Below, piece after piece: positions 46,936-55,531 of a stretch of DNA of 64,000 nucleotides. Position numbers and translations under genes: made by a program. The stretch comes from Maribacter sp. (lineage in GTDB: Bacteria > Bacteroidota > Bacteroidia > Flavobacteriales > Flavobacteriaceae): the NCBI GenBank assembly GCA_020629285.1, contig JAHDDP010000012.1:24956-88955 (forward strand), given 5' to 3'. The stretch's first letter is position 1. Every line of letters starts with the position of its first letter. The notes beneath the pieces were generated by a model. The model did no database searches and had not been told where the DNA came from. It worked only from the letters and a program-made list of their open reading frames with translations.

Positions 46936-48129
46936 CTATAAAATACCTAAAACGGTTAGTATACTTTTAGCACCCAATAAAACGGAAAGAAGAATTATTA
47001 GTCCGCCAAAAATATTCTGCAAAACAGAGTTCTTATATTTCCCCATCACTCCCGCTCTATTTACAACCCATAATAAGAATACCGCAATAACCGGCAATAA
47101 CAATCCATTTGTTATCTGTGCGAATTTTATAATCTCAATAGGTTTAATACCAAAGGATAAAAAGAAAACACCAAGCCCTAAAATAATCATCCAAATCATT
47201 CTAAACTTAGCATCTTTAAATTCAGCATTCCAGCCAAAGCAACTATTGGCAACATAAGCTGCAGCTAAAGGCGCCGTTATTGCAGAAGTAATACCTGCTG
47301 CGCACATACCTATTCCTAAAAAATATAAAGCAGCGGAACCATACAATGGCTCTAAAGCTTTCGCCATATCTATTACATTATTAACTTCAGATGAATTAAT
47401 AGCCGCAGCTGATATTATTATACTAACAGATACCAGACCTCCTAATATAATAGATACCAAAGTATCTCTTTTCGCCAATTTAAGATCATCTTTAGATTTC
47501 CATTTCTCACTGACCAAGGCGGCATGTAAAAAAAGATTATAAGGAACAACGGTAGTACCTACCAAAGCGATTATAGTAAGAATACCTTTTTCAGGGATTG
47601 TAGGTATAAACAATCCTTTAAGCAGTTCCCACACATCTGGCTTGGTCAATATAGCCGTCATAACAAAAGAAAGGCTCATAATAAGTACCAGTACTATAAA
47701 TACTTTCTCCAAGGCCTTATAACTCCCCAGATATAATAATAGAAAAGCAAGACCACCTAATATAAAAGGGTATGATTTACCGTATGTAGCACCGAACAAA
47801 GCTTCCATACCTAAAGTGGCACCACCAATATTACCGGCTTCATAAGAAGCATTACCTATTATAATGGCGGAAAAGATAAGAGCTATAACACTATTACGAA
47901 TCCAGGGATTATGGAGTTCTTGCTTAATTAAATCTGCCAAACCCTTTTGTGTCACTATACCTAAACGTGCAGACATTTCTTGTAAAATATAAGTTGCGAT
48001 GATAGATAACAACATGGCCCACAGCAAACTAAAGCCAAAATCCACTCCTGCCAAGGTACATGCCGTAACCGTACCCGGACCAATGAAAGCAGCGGCTACC
48101 AATACTCCCGGACCTAATTTCTTAAACAT
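46936..48129 (-). CDS. Nramp-fold transporter lacking canonical metal ligands
   Basis: A 397-residue membrane protein of the NRAMP family with about 11 transmembrane helices. In canonical Mn/Fe transporters helix 1 carries DPGN and helix 6 carries MPH. Here the same positions read GPGT (residues 17-20) and VPYN (about 195-198), so the Asp, Asn and Met metal ligands are all absent. Transport of Mn or Fe is therefore doubtful. It is the first gene of the pxpABC operon, as is ycsG in the B. subtilis kip operon, which suggests uptake of 5-oxoproline or a related solute; that is inference. The metal-transporter name should not be copied without test. Confidence 0.85.
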   Translation of the reverse strand: MFKKLGPGVLVAAAFIGPGTVTACTLAGVDFGFSLLWAMLLSIIATYILQEMSARLGIVTQKGLADLIKQELHNPWIRNSVIALIFSAIIIGNASYEAGNIGGATLGMEALFGATYGKSYPFILGGLAFLLLYLGSYKALEKVFIVLVLIMSLSFVMTAILTKPDVWELLKGLFIPTIPEKGILTIIALVGTTVVPYNLFLHAALVSEKWKSKDDLKLAKRDTLVSIILGGLVSVSIIISAAAINSSEVNNVIDMAKALEPLYGSAALYFLGIGMCAAGITSAITAPLAAAYVANSCFGWNAEFKDAKFRMIWMIILGLGVFFLSFGIKPIEIIKFAQITNGLLLPVIAVFLLWVVNRAGVMGKYKNSVLQNIFGGLIILLSVLLGAKSILTVLGIL

Positions 48130-48133
48130 TTAA

Positions 48134-48141
48134 CAAAATTA
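48134..48141 (-). promoter_or_regulatory. Candidate -7 promoter element directly before the Nramp-like gene
   Basis: On the minus strand TAATTTTG fits TAnnTTTG but ends only 4 bases before the start codon. If used, the transcript would be leaderless or nearly so. Confidence 0.3.
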
Positions 48142-48343
48142 TCGTTCTTGTAAATATAACGGGTAAATATGACTTTCCTCACCATACTCAGAATCATTTT
48201 CACCACAATTTTAACATTTCAAAATGCCGTTTATCTAAAAAAAAGCAGTTCATCTAAAACTTAGATGTCATTCATCGAGATTACATAATAAATGAAAAAC
48301 AACGAGGTTATAGCTATCCCCAATCCATAAACTTAACCTATTA

Positions 48344-48790
48344 ATGATTTGTTTAGAATGTAAGAAAGAACTCGGTTATTTAGATCACAAAAATGCAATG
48401 GAAAGTGCAGGTGTAGAACTTTGTGCCAAACACCATGAGCGAATAAAGTTATTGATCAACAAACACAATACACCATTAGAAGCTATACAGCTTTATTATG
48501 CGCTAAAAGAAGCAGGTGTAAATTCTATGTTAGAATGGTGGGACGGCAAAAAGTCTATTGACATTGCCATTTCTCGTGTAAAACTCAATATTGAGATAGA
48601 TTCTGAATATGAAAAGCTTACGGAACACGAAGCTATAAACAATTTAGAAGAGGCCATGCACTCATTTAAAAATGGCTTTACTACCATTAGAATTCCGCAT
48701 ATTGTTGTGCGCTATTATTTAAATGAAACCGTGAACAATATTATTGGAATAATGGAAGGTCTCAAAGCCAACATTAAAGTTATTAACTAA
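48344..48790 (+). CDS. Zinc-ribbon protein with DUF559/Vsr-like nuclease-fold region (unrecognised family)
   Basis: I do not recognise a named family with certainty. The 148-residue protein starts with a probable zinc site: Cys3, Cys6, Cys27 and His30. The C-terminal half resembles DUF559/Vsr-type PD-(D/E)xK proteins: IDIAISRVKLNIEIDSEYE looks like VDF...KLVIELDG, and TTIRIPHIVVRYYLNETVNN resembles the closing VLRFWNNEV segment. Candidate acidic residues are Glu64, Asp73, Glu84 and Asp86. It may be a nuclease or a non-catalytic DNA-binding relative. The membrane protein gene starts 10 bases after its stop. Confidence 0.65.
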   Translation: MICLECKKELGYLDHKNAMESAGVELCAKHHERIKLLINKHNTPLEAIQLYYALKEAGVNSMLEWWDGKKSIDIAISRVKLNIEIDSEYEKLTEHEAINNLEEAMHSFKNGFTTIRIPHIVVRYYLNETVNNIIGIMEGLKANIKVIN

Positions 48791-48800
48791 AAAACTAGAT

Positions 48801-49364
48801 ATGGAAAATTCTAAAAAAGCATTTAGAAACCCCATTAGGGCAGCTATTGCAACTCTTTTGATGGGTATGGTAATGCGAATACTTCATTATCCGTTTTCTG
48901 AAGGAATAATTTTTATATCCTTTGCCGCTATATTAATATTATATACCGTACGTTTTTCTAGAAAAAAAGAAAAAAAATCTGTAGACCTAATTAAAATGGC
49001 CTTGGTACTTTTTTGGACCACCAACGGAATATTGACAATTTTAGACTTTACCCATACCTTATTTTTTCAAATTGGTACGGCATTTACCTTTATCGCATGG
49101 TTTGCCATGGAAGGCACTTCATATTTCATGTCCAGAGACGGAGATGTAAACAATAGCATGACCGAAATTATTTGGAACTTTGTTATGGTAATAGGTGTCA
49201 TAACCCTAATCTGTGGCGGCCTAATGCATTTATTAACGTGGGATTACTCTATACCTGTACTTACACTTGGCCTTACAATAGTAACAAGTTATATTCTTAA
49301 AGACATTTTTACCGCTCCAAAAAGCAACGAAGACGATATAAATAATGAAGGGCTATACTCTTAA
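48801..49364 (+). CDS. Multi-pass membrane protein of unknown function
   Basis: I do not recognise this 187-residue protein. It has about five to six transmembrane helices (starting near residues 11-26, 30-48, 62-80, 83-101, 122-142 and 146-164), a short basic loop with RFSRKKEKKS after helix 2, and an acidic C-terminal tail (NEDDINNEGL). No catalytic motif is visible. It is co-transcribed with the zinc-ribbon protein upstream. The gene stops 28 bases before the degenerate yifB remnant. Confidence 0.7.
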   Translation: MENSKKAFRNPIRAAIATLLMGMVMRILHYPFSEGIIFISFAAILILYTVRFSRKKEKKSVDLIKMALVLFWTTNGILTILDFTHTLFFQIGTAFTFIAWFAMEGTSYFMSRDGDVNNSMTEIIWNFVMVIGVITLICGGLMHLLTWDYSIPVLTLGLTIVTSYILKDIFTAPKSNEDDINNEGLYS

Positions 49365-49392
49365 TAGTGATTACTCTTTATTATAAATAATT

Positions 49393-49470
49393 TTACCCCA
49401 ACCAACCCTCTCAAGTTGGTGAACAGTTTTGAATGGTTTTTGAAATATTATTACCATTCAAATCTTGTTC
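49393..49470 (-). pseudogene. Decayed duplicate of the yifB 3' end
   Basis: The first 19 bases after the stop-codon position are identical (ACCCCAACCAACCCTCTC on the plus strand) to the end of yifB 133 bases away. Without gaps, the minus-strand reading gives NGNNISKTIQNCSPT, a stop, then EGWLG and a stop. This lines up with DGNHISEAIQYRSLDREGWLG of the intact gene. Only about 26 codons can be matched; it is too decayed to be coding. Confidence 0.75.
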
Positions 49471-49525
49471 ATTTTTTCATTCTACCTTTTTCAAAGTTCC
49501 AAGTATATTGACGATTACCATAATA

Positions 49526-51061
49526 CTACCCCAACCAACCCTCTCTATCTAAAGATCGGTATTGAATGGCCTCAGAAATATGGTTGCCATCTAAATTATC
49601 TGCACCACCAAGGTCTGCAATGGTTCGTGCCACTTTTAATATTCTATCGTACGCCCTAGCAGAAAGGTTCAATCTTTCCATGGCGTTTTTCAACAAGGCT
49701 TTGGAATTATCATCTAGCTTACAATATTCACGAATCTGTTTTGTATTCATTTGAGCATTATAATGCACATTTTCCAAACCGGCAAATCTTGCCGTCTGTA
49801 CTTCTCTAGCAGCAGTTACCCGCTTTCTTATAGCTACACTACTCTCCCCTTTTCGTTCTTCCGATAATTTTTCGAACGGTACTGGAGTTACTTCAATGTG
49901 AATATCGATTCTATCCAGTAAAGGACCCGATATCTTACTTAAGTAGCGTTGCATTTCTGCAGGTGATGAAGTTACCGGAGCATCCGGATCGTTAAAATAT
50001 CCGCCCGGACTAGGGTTCATACTGGCTACCAACATAAAACTACTTGGATAGGTAACCGTAAAACGGGCACGGGAAATGGTTACTTCCCTATCTTCTAAAG
50101 GTTGGCGCATTACCTCTAATACTCCACGCTTAAATTCTGGCAATTCATCTAAGAACAAAACCCCGTTATGCGATAAGGATATTTCACCTGGTTGCGGATA
50201 TGCTCCGCCACCTACAAGGGCAACATCTGAAATGGTGTGATGGGGACTTCTAAATGGTCGCTGACTCATTAGCCCCATATTTTTAATCTTACCAACAACA
50301 CTGTGAATTTTGGTGGTCTCCAGCGCTTCATGCAAGGTCATTGGCGGTAAAATTGATGGCAATCTCTTTGCCAGCATTGTTTTACCTGCTCCGGGCGGAC
50401 CAATTAAAATTATATTATGACCTCCCGCAGCTGCAATCTCCATACAACGCTTAATACTTTCTTGACCCTTAACATCGGAAAAATCAAATTCAGGAAAATC
50501 CAGGTTTTTATAAAATTCTTCCCTTGTATCTATGATGGTTTGTTCAAGTGGAGTGCCTTGATCGAAGAAATCTAAAACTTGTTTAATATTATCTACCCCG
50601 TAAACTTTTAAATCTCCAACAATAGCAGCTTCTTTGGCATTGGCCGTTGGTAAAATAAAACCTGTAAACCCTTCTTCTTGTGCTTTGATCGCAATTGGTA
50701 ACGCCCCTTTAATAGGCTGTAGGCTACCATCTAAAGACAACTCGCCCATGATGATATACTTTTCAATGTCCTCTGATTTTATTTGACTAGATGCAGCCAA
50801 AATACCAATGGCCAAGGTAAGGTCATAAGCGGAACCTTCTTTTCGAAGATCTGCCGGAGCCATATTTATAGTGATTTTTTTACCAGGAATTTTATATCCG
50901 TTGTTCTGGAGTGCAGCAGCTATTCTATAATTACTTTCTTTAATTGCATTGTCTGGCAGTCCTACCAAATGATAACCAATTCCCTTGTCGATATTTACCT
51001 CTACAACAATGGTTGTAGCCTCAACGCCAAATACCGCACTCCCATAAACTTTTGTAAGCAT
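49526..51061 (-). CDS. YifB family Mg-chelatase-like AAA ATPase (ComM-like)
   Basis: A 511-residue AAA+ protein. An N-terminal Lon-protease-like domain (residues about 1-180, with MAPADLRKEGSAYDLTLAIG) precedes the ATPase with Walker A LIGPPGAGKTMLAKRLPS near residue 215 and Walker B GVLFLDELPEF. The C-terminal Mg-chelatase helical domain contains LNLSARAYDRILKVARTIAD. ComM homologues are branch-migration helicases that help DNA integrate during natural transformation. It ends in REGWLG. A decayed copy of its 3' end lies beside it. Confidence 0.9.
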   Translation of the reverse strand: MLTKVYGSAVFGVEATTIVVEVNIDKGIGYHLVGLPDNAIKESNYRIAAALQNNGYKIPGKKITINMAPADLRKEGSAYDLTLAIGILAASSQIKSEDIEKYIIMGELSLDGSLQPIKGALPIAIKAQEEGFTGFILPTANAKEAAIVGDLKVYGVDNIKQVLDFFDQGTPLEQTIIDTREEFYKNLDFPEFDFSDVKGQESIKRCMEIAAAGGHNIILIGPPGAGKTMLAKRLPSILPPMTLHEALETTKIHSVVGKIKNMGLMSQRPFRSPHHTISDVALVGGGAYPQPGEISLSHNGVLFLDELPEFKRGVLEVMRQPLEDREVTISRARFTVTYPSSFMLVASMNPSPGGYFNDPDAPVTSSPAEMQRYLSKISGPLLDRIDIHIEVTPVPFEKLSEERKGESSVAIRKRVTAAREVQTARFAGLENVHYNAQMNTKQIREYCKLDDNSKALLKNAMERLNLSARAYDRILKVARTIADLGGADNLDGNHISEAIQYRSLDREGWLG

Positions 51062-51063
51062 TT

Positions 51064-53457
51064 TTAATCCTTTGGCTTAAAAGTAAGGATTTCTTTACTC
51101 TTTTGAATTTCTGCCTTGTTCATCAGCATTTTTCGAAACTCTCCGTTGACGTACATTTCCGCTTGATCTCTATAATGTTTACTAAACGGATTACCGGATT
51201 GCCCTGTAGGCAAAATGCTAATACTGTTTTCTACGTCTGAAAAATCTACAAGTCTTCTTGTTGAAGGACCTGAAGTAGTTTTATAAAAGCCTGTTTTATC
51301 GTACGAAAATGCCAAGTTGTTTATGACCTCTCTTGTACCATGAATTGGATAAGGACCTACATTAAAAAACGAGCGCAACGCGGCAATTTGACCAATAGGA
51401 TGCGGATGCTCAATACTATGCACTCTCTCCCATCGCCAATAACTCATATTATGACCAAAATCTTTCTCTAAAGAAGCTATGGCATCCATAAAAGATGTAT
51501 TCACGATATCTGCCATGCTTTCTTGAACTTTGGAAGTATTTAAATTGTCTAACCATACGGATTCTTCATCCTTAGATAACGGAGCTATTAAACGTTTAAC
51601 AAAATGTGTACCTATAAATTGATCAAACAAATCTTCGTCTAATTCATCTTTAAACGTATTCTCTAAAAAATAATAAACCCATCTATTATATATAGTTGCT
51701 TCAATTGAAGACAGCTTGTAATCTCCTGTCCACATTTTTAAACTATCAATCGCTTTTAATCCATTTTCACTCAATAAAGAAACATCTAAGTATTTAGATA
51801 AATTGGTAACAATTTCTGGATCTACAGATGAAACAACATCAGTAATCATTTCACTTGCCGAATCTAAATTCCAATCATTTTTAGGCTCTAAAAGTTGAAC
51901 TATTCGCTTTCCTCTATTTTCTGGCAAATAGTAACCAGGGTAAAGCATACCGGCAATGGAATCGGGTTGATTATTGGCAGAATACACATAGTTGCTTGGT
52001 GGATTTATAGCCTGCGGATTTTCGTTAAATGGTATAAATTCTTTTTCAACTGGAAGCCCTTCTCCCACTTCAAAAATCAACTTTGTATTTACTGAATCTG
52101 GAATATTATATAGTTGGGCAGTAGCAAACCAAGCTACATTACCTTCATTATCGCCATACATAATATTCAATCCTGGCGCATGAATTTTCGGTAATGCTTT
52201 CTTGAATTCTTTAAGATCGTTAGAATGGCTTAAACCAAATAATGCATCTATTACTTGATTTTCTATTTGAGTGTATAGCCAAGACATAGCAATTGGTCTT
52301 TCGCCCTGTACTTGATCGGCAATACCATTTAAAATTGGACCGTGGACTGATTTTTTATAGGTAAACTCAACATCAGAAGAATCTTTAACTTTAAAAGATT
52401 TCGTTATAATTTCATAGTCTACATATCCATTTTCAGATAAATACTGATTCTCGTTATCAGGGTTATTCTCTTCAAAATAAAAATCAACATCATCATTCTC
52501 GAACATAGTTAGACCATAGGCAACATTTCTATTATGCCCTAATAACGGAAATGGTATACCTGCAATATGATATCCATACTTAGAATATGTAGGTGTCTCT
52601 ATATGCGCCTCAAACCAAACCGAAGGCTGTGAGAAACCAATATGAGGATCATTGGCAAAAATGACTTTACCGTTCTTAGTTTTTTCTGGAGCAATAACCC
52701 AGCTATTACTACCTTCAAACAAAGGAATATCCAACACACTTAAAGCCTTGTTTACAGAAGCCGAAAGGTTGTTTTGAATAGTGTCTGATATGGTTGGGTT
52801 ATAGTTTTTAATCCATTCCGTTTCCACACTTGACCCTACATGTAGGTCATTTAAATAGTCAGGTCCTAACTTAGCATTTATAGTGGTTAAAAGAGGATCT
52901 GTTTGATGGGCCATAGCAAAACTAAAAGCCATATAGCCTATAGTGTTATAGACGTCTTCTAAAACGAATTCTTTTTTATCTATACCTGTTAGATAAAACT
53001 CTACCGGTGTTGGTCCTTCTTTTATAAATTGATTGATGCCATCTAAGTAAGCCTTAGCCAAAATAACACCTTCATCGTTCGCATCTGCATTACTTGCTGT
53101 CACTTTAGAAGCATCTGCAATACCTAGTGATAAAAAGAATTTATCAGTACCTATTAAATCAGCACCAAAAACTTCTGACAAACCACCACTGGCAATTCTT
53201 CTAAGAAGTTCCATTTGCCAAAGTCGGTCTTGGGCATGTACGTAGCCTAAAGTTCTAAAGGCATCTTTTTCATTGGCTCCGTAAATATGCGGAATACCAT
53301 ATTCATCATAATAGACGTTCACCTCTTGCTCAAGATCCGCAAGTTCTTTTTCACCAGAATAATCTGGTTTTAAAGTATATGCAAATAGTCCGACAACAAT
53401 AATCAGAAGGGTGACAATAACCAATAGGAAAGCTCCTATTTTTTTAAATGTTTTCAT
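51064..53457 (-). CDS. Penicillin acylase family (S45) Ntn-hydrolase
   Basis: A 797-residue exported or membrane-anchored protein with one N-terminal hydrophobic segment (residues about 8-27). It has the S45 layout: an alpha-subunit region, a spacer, then the nucleophile at Ser250 in FEGSNSWVIAPEK, where self-cleavage would free the beta subunit. It hydrolyses amide bonds of acylated amines; natural substrates may be N-acyl amino acids or acyl-homoserine lactones. It is followed after 2 bases by yifB. Substrate is not readable from sequence. Confidence 0.88.
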   Translation of the reverse strand: MKTFKKIGAFLLVIVTLLIIVVGLFAYTLKPDYSGEKELADLEQEVNVYYDEYGIPHIYGANEKDAFRTLGYVHAQDRLWQMELLRRIASGGLSEVFGADLIGTDKFFLSLGIADASKVTASNADANDEGVILAKAYLDGINQFIKEGPTPVEFYLTGIDKKEFVLEDVYNTIGYMAFSFAMAHQTDPLLTTINAKLGPDYLNDLHVGSSVETEWIKNYNPTISDTIQNNLSASVNKALSVLDIPLFEGSNSWVIAPEKTKNGKVIFANDPHIGFSQPSVWFEAHIETPTYSKYGYHIAGIPFPLLGHNRNVAYGLTMFENDDVDFYFEENNPDNENQYLSENGYVDYEIITKSFKVKDSSDVEFTYKKSVHGPILNGIADQVQGERPIAMSWLYTQIENQVIDALFGLSHSNDLKEFKKALPKIHAPGLNIMYGDNEGNVAWFATAQLYNIPDSVNTKLIFEVGEGLPVEKEFIPFNENPQAINPPSNYVYSANNQPDSIAGMLYPGYYLPENRGKRIVQLLEPKNDWNLDSASEMITDVVSSVDPEIVTNLSKYLDVSLLSENGLKAIDSLKMWTGDYKLSSIEATIYNRWVYYFLENTFKDELDEDLFDQFIGTHFVKRLIAPLSKDEESVWLDNLNTSKVQESMADIVNTSFMDAIASLEKDFGHNMSYWRWERVHSIEHPHPIGQIAALRSFFNVGPYPIHGTREVINNLAFSYDKTGFYKTTSGPSTRRLVDFSDVENSISILPTGQSGNPFSKHYRDQAEMYVNGEFRKMLMNKAEIQKSKEILTFKPKD

Positions 53458-53566
53458 AGTTCAGTTTCGGGGGAATCGTTCCCAAGTTAAAACTATTTTT
53501 TACATTAAACACCTCGTAGCTCTGCTTTTTATTGACAAGTAATGAACATCCTACAAAAACTGCATA

Positions 53567-55531
53567 CTAGTCATTATTTCGTAATCCTTCAAGCAACCAG
53601 TTTTTATAAGTTGGTATATCGGTATTTTGAATAGATGTGTTCAACACTTTTAAATCTGGAGAAAGTAACACATAAAAAGGCTGAGAAATAGAGCCAAAAT
53701 TCACATCTTGAAAAGTACCCCATTTTTGGGCAATGTTATTAATTTCCTTTACGCGACCACTATCAAACTGAAAATTAAATTGTTCAGCTTCTGGCAGTTC
53801 TTCCCTATCATCAGTATACAGTGATATAAGGACATAGTTTTCTTTTATAATCGGAAAAACCTCTGAATCGCTCCATACATTTTCTTCCATCTTTCTACAG
53901 TTTACACATGCCCAACCTGTAAAATCTAATAGAATAGGTTTATTTACTTCTTTTGCATACGCTAAACCTTCATCAAAATCTTTATAGCAATCAATACCTA
54001 ACGGACAATCGCTCTCTTGCTCAAAGATGCTGTAAAATTCAGGAGGAGGAAATCCGCTTAACAATTTTAAATTGGTGATATTGGTAACCCCTAAAATCAT
54101 GTAAATAGTAAATGCAGCACTTACAAAAGCAGCTACCTTTCTACTCAGCGATAAATTTTTAACCGGACCATCATGTGGAAACTTATATAACCCGAATAAG
54201 TATAAAGTCATTGCTATACCCAGAACTATCCAAATACCTAAAAAGATTTCACGCTTTAGTATACCCCAATGCCCAACTAAATCTGCATTAGATAAGAATT
54301 TTAAAGCCAACCCAATTTCCAAAAAGCCTAATACCACTTTTACCGTGGTCATCCATCCACCAGATTTTGGAAGTGAATTTAACCACGCAGGGAATAAAGC
54401 AAATAGTGCAAACGGCAATGCTAATGCTACGCCAAAACCCGTCATACCAGCAGTAAGATTAGACGCAACTTCCCCTTCCGCCAAGGTGGTACCCCCAAGC
54501 AACCCTCCTAGTATAGGTCCAGTACAAGAGAAAGACACAATTGCCAAGGTAACTGCCATGAAAAAGATTCCTAAGACGCCACCTACTTTTGTTGATGCGT
54601 CATCCATTTTATTTGCCCATGAGCTTGGCAACGTTAGTTCATAGTACCCAAAAAAGGAAAAGGCAAAGAATATGAAGATTACGAAGAACAATAAATTCAA
54701 CCATACATTGGTGGCGATGGAATTTAAAATTTGAGAATCTACCGAGTCGAACAAATGAAAAGGCAGACTCAATAAAAAGTAAATAAGTATTATAAAGAAA
54801 CCATATAACAGCGCATTAATTATTCCTTTAGATTTTTTCTGCGAGTGCTTGGTAAAAAAAGAAACCGTTAAAGGTATCATTGGAAAAACACACGGAGTCA
54901 ACAAGGCTATTAATCCGCCAAGAAAACCTAAGCCAAAAATAACCCAGATACTGGTTGTCTCTGCAATGCTATCCTGTCCTTGAGTAAGAAGTTCCCTATT
55001 CTTTAAATCTAATCGTAACTCCTGCCCTAAAGCTAAGCTTCTATCGTCTACTGTAGTTACTACTTCTTGAGCCGCTGAACCATCTAATGTAAAGATGAAT
55101 TTTTTATCCATTGGGATACATACCTCTTCACATACCTGAAAAAACAAGTCAACATCTATCTGATTTATGGCCGGATCCAAAATTCTAATTCGCTGCGTAA
55201 ATGTTGCATTTTCTTTGAAATAAGTTTCCTCAACCTCAAAAATTTCACTGTATTCTTTTATTGTTTCACTTTCCGTCGTGCCGTCTATTAATTCATAAAT
55301 AGTTCCATTTCCATTATAAGTAAATTCACTTGGTAGAGAGCCAAATTCTGAAGTAAATTGAGAGTACATATGCCAGCCATCTAAAATTTTAGCCTGCATT
55401 ACCAATTCATATTCCGATTCTGAAATTTTGTTGACCTGCTGTTCCCAAACCACCGGTTCATCTTCCGTTTGCGCAAAAGTGCTGAACGGAAAGATTACTA
55501 TAAAAAATAATAAAGTAAAAAATCTAATCAT
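53567..55531 (-). CDS. Thiol:disulfide interchange protein DsbD-like (CcdA domain plus thioredoxin domain)
   Basis: A 654-residue protein with a signal peptide (ending STFAQ), an N-terminal DsbD-alpha-like domain with Cys in CEEVCIPMD, an eight-helix CcdA/DsbD membrane domain (LLTPCVFPMIPLTVSFF; SFSCTGPILGGLLGG) and a C-terminal thioredoxin-fold domain with the CxxC in GWACVNCRKMEENVW. It moves reducing power from the cytoplasm to periplasmic thiols. The start overlaps the end of tilS by 8 bases. Confidence 0.9.
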   Translation of the reverse strand: MIRFFTLLFFIVIFPFSTFAQTEDEPVVWEQQVNKISESEYELVMQAKILDGWHMYSQFTSEFGSLPSEFTYNGNGTIYELIDGTTESETIKEYSEIFEVEETYFKENATFTQRIRILDPAINQIDVDLFFQVCEEVCIPMDKKFIFTLDGSAAQEVVTTVDDRSLALGQELRLDLKNRELLTQGQDSIAETTSIWVIFGLGFLGGLIALLTPCVFPMIPLTVSFFTKHSQKKSKGIINALLYGFFIILIYFLLSLPFHLFDSVDSQILNSIATNVWLNLLFFVIFIFFAFSFFGYYELTLPSSWANKMDDASTKVGGVLGIFFMAVTLAIVSFSCTGPILGGLLGGTTLAEGEVASNLTAGMTGFGVALALPFALFALFPAWLNSLPKSGGWMTTVKVVLGFLEIGLALKFLSNADLVGHWGILKREIFLGIWIVLGIAMTLYLFGLYKFPHDGPVKNLSLSRKVAAFVSAAFTIYMILGVTNITNLKLLSGFPPPEFYSIFEQESDCPLGIDCYKDFDEGLAYAKEVNKPILLDFTGWACVNCRKMEENVWSDSEVFPIIKENYVLISLYTDDREELPEAEQFNFQFDSGRVKEINNIAQKWGTFQDVNFGSISQPFYVLLSPDLKVLNTSIQNTDIPTYKNWLLEGLRNND

